Position numbers and translations under genes: made by a program
Shown here: one piece after another, positions 5,729 to 6,401 of the stretch
Numbering within the stretch: position 1 is the first letter of the stretch
Layout: every line of letters begins with the position of its first letter
Source of the DNA: JAZSNA01 sp045536135
GTDB lineage: Bacteria > Pseudomonadota > Alphaproteobacteria > CAAHEQ01 > UBA3637
Direction: 5' to 3'
DNA: 6,401 bases
Assembly: GCA_045536135.1 (NCBI GenBank)
Contig: JAZSNA010000010.1
Span: forward strand, 1 to 6,401
Notes under the pieces: model-generated
Seen by the model: only the letters and a program-made list of their open reading frames with translations
What the model was told of the DNA's origin: nothing
Database searches by the model: none

Positions 5729-5810
5729 ATTTTACAATCACTTATATTGGTCCGTGTACAGTGTTTTTCAAAAAGCTCTTTTTTCAGCCCTACACGGACT
5801 CACATTTCAA
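5724..5810 (+). repeat. mosaic repeat module A, right copy
   Basis: This 87-bp copy of the module at 3352-3437 is in the same orientation. The inverted-repeat arms at 5750-5758 and 5791-5799 are identical to those of the left copy; the differences are in the flank and loop. Together the two copies bracket the mrr-HEPN cassette. Confidence 0.85.
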
Positions 5811-5866
5811 CAATTCCACCTAAATTTCAAACAGCGTTTGACGGGGCAAACTTGTTTTCAATAAGG

Positions 5867-5923
5867 TTCATTGCTTTACGCATAAAAACTTGCCACTGGC
5901 AACTTTTTATTTACGCAGTCTTT
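5867..5923 (+). repeat. mosaic repeat module T, second copy
   Basis: Near-identical to 5672-5728 (56 of 57 positions), with the TTGCC-ACT-GGCAA hairpin at 5890-5902 and a T-rich tract. Here it leads into module B instead of module A, showing that the modules combine in different orders. Confidence 0.85.
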
Positions 5924-5967
5924 GTTTTCAATGCTTGACTTCTGGGATACCTAAAAATCATCCCAGA
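5920..5967 (+). repeat. mosaic repeat module B, right copy
   Basis: A linker CTTTGTTTTCAATGCTT is followed by a hairpin with 8-bp arms TCTGGGAT (5941-5948) and ATCCCAGA (5960-5967) around the 11-nt loop ACCTAAAAATC. The loop is identical to that of the left copy at 3444-3491. It lies 28 nt beyond the 3' end of the leftward gene at 5996 and could serve as a transcription barrier between the converging units. Confidence 0.8.
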
Positions 5968-5995
5968 AACGAAAAGGTCATTCAAAGGAAATTAA

Positions 5996-6313
5996 TTATT
6001 TCAATTTACTATTAATAATGGAATAATCTTTCTTTTCTTTATCTGTTCTTTTTATCATAAAATTCTTTTTATTAGAGCTTTCTTGCCAAGAGATATCATC
6101 CAAATTAAGGTGAACAATACCCAATTTCTTATCTAATTGCTTTGTTGTATAATTTTCTTTTTCGCATACTTTGGCAACTCTCCAAGCATAATCTATGGCT
6201 GTTGATGGATTGCCAGAGATTGAAAATTCTCTATATCCTCTTTGGACTAAGTAAGCTTGAAATTGATTTAATATACACGTTTCTCCTTGCTGTTTATTAT
6301 TGTAAAATGACAT
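5996..6313 (-). CDS. hypothetical protein, unknown function
   Basis: This leftward frame of 105 residues starts MSFYNNKQQGE. I do not recognise it with confidence. The segment LNQFQAYLVQRGYREFSISGNPSTAIDYAWRVAKVCEKE (about residues 15-53) looks like a small helical bundle, with a spacing reminiscent of the N-terminal core-binding (SAM-like) domain of tyrosine recombinases; the catalytic domain is absent. The C-terminal 20 residues are highly charged (KRTDKEKKD) and may be degenerate. No Shine-Dalgarno precedes the ATG at 6313, nor a TTG alternative at 6331, so the start is uncertain. The start overlaps the end of the upstream frame by 17 nt, fitting translational coupling or a broken longer gene. 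Frame length and coding-like composition support a gene only moderately. Confidence 0.5.
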   Translation of the reverse strand: MSFYNNKQQGETCILNQFQAYLVQRGYREFSISGNPSTAIDYAWRVAKVCEKENYTTKQLDKKLGIVHLNLDDISWQESSNKKNFMIKRTDKEKKDYSIINSKLK

Positions 6314-6401
6314 CGCAAAGGCCACAACCAAGGCTTTTTTCTAATTCTTTGATGGCATCAAGTGCATCTCTCATAGTCCTATATGGAGTGGACAAGACAT
6401 T
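6297..6401 (-). CDS. 3' end of an unknown leftward gene (partial)
   Basis: On the minus strand a frame is open from the window edge at 6401 to a TAA at 6299-6297, giving 34 residues: STPYRTMRDALDAIKELE (from residue 4), then SLGCGLCDVILQ. The composition and amphipathic helix pattern look like a real C-terminus, but the product cannot be identified from so little. It overlaps the next leftward gene by 17 nt, so the two probably form one operon or one frameshifted gene. Confidence 0.45.
   Translation of the reverse strand, partial: NVLSTPYRTMRDALDAIKELEKSLGCGLCDVILQ

Noticed and set aside
5657..5938. Plus-strand open frame of 93 codons
   Set aside because: Its protein repeats itself (FIALRIKTCHWQLF occurs twice) only because it reads through two T modules and module A. 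There is no ribosome binding site and no coding signal beyond the repeats.
3352..5967. CRISPR array or composite transposon
   Set aside because: The repeats are too few, of unequal modules and without regular spacers, and no cas gene or transposase is present; no terminal target-site duplication could be identified.

Overview
The window looks like an AT-rich Gram-negative chromosome, most likely an alphaproteobacterium. An lptE-type outer-membrane lipoprotein gene implies LPS. The overlapping lptE-holA pair is an arrangement I associate with Alphaproteobacteria. The exact taxon cannot be read from this window.

Left part (1-3174), conserved core. miaA (tRNA dimethylallyltransferase) runs leftward. 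A NUDIX hydrolase, lptE and holA run rightward as a tight operon with a 2-nt gap and then a 26-nt overlap. The two directions start from back-to-back sigma70 promoters in an 82-bp gap, and the miaA promoter lies so close to its ATG that the mRNA is predicted to be leaderless. Right after holA come tRNA-Arg(CCG) and tRNA-Gln(TTG), each with its own promoter, and a strong terminator after tRNA-Gln.

Middle part (3175-5995), accessory. A junction region holds small GC-rich hairpins, a 20-bp relic matching the 3' end of the tRNA-Gln gene at 17 of 20 positions, and a second terminator. After it lies a two-gene cassette with its own promoter: a full-length Mrr-type (type IV) restriction endonuclease and, 3 nt downstream, a 327-residue protein that appears to combine an N-terminal Cys/His zinc-binding motif with a HEPN-like domain carrying an R-N-x3-H ribonuclease motif. 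No methyltransferase is visible. The cassette is flanked in direct orientation by related mosaic repeats made of hairpin modules (A, B and a third, T, seen only on the right). The gene-free stretches 3139-3658 and 5561-5995 are almost wholly accounted for by these repeats, hairpins and signals.

Right end (5996-6401). A 105-codon leftward gene of unknown function and the 3' end of another leftward reading frame that overlaps it by 17 nt and runs off the window.

Reading of the whole: a tRNA-Gln locus has served as an insertion point for accessory DNA. The prize candidate is the Mrr + zinc-motif/HEPN pair, which could pair recognition and cutting of modified foreign DNA with an RNA-cleaving second response. 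That functional link is inference. The co-transcribed layout, the motifs and the flanking repeats are seen directly.
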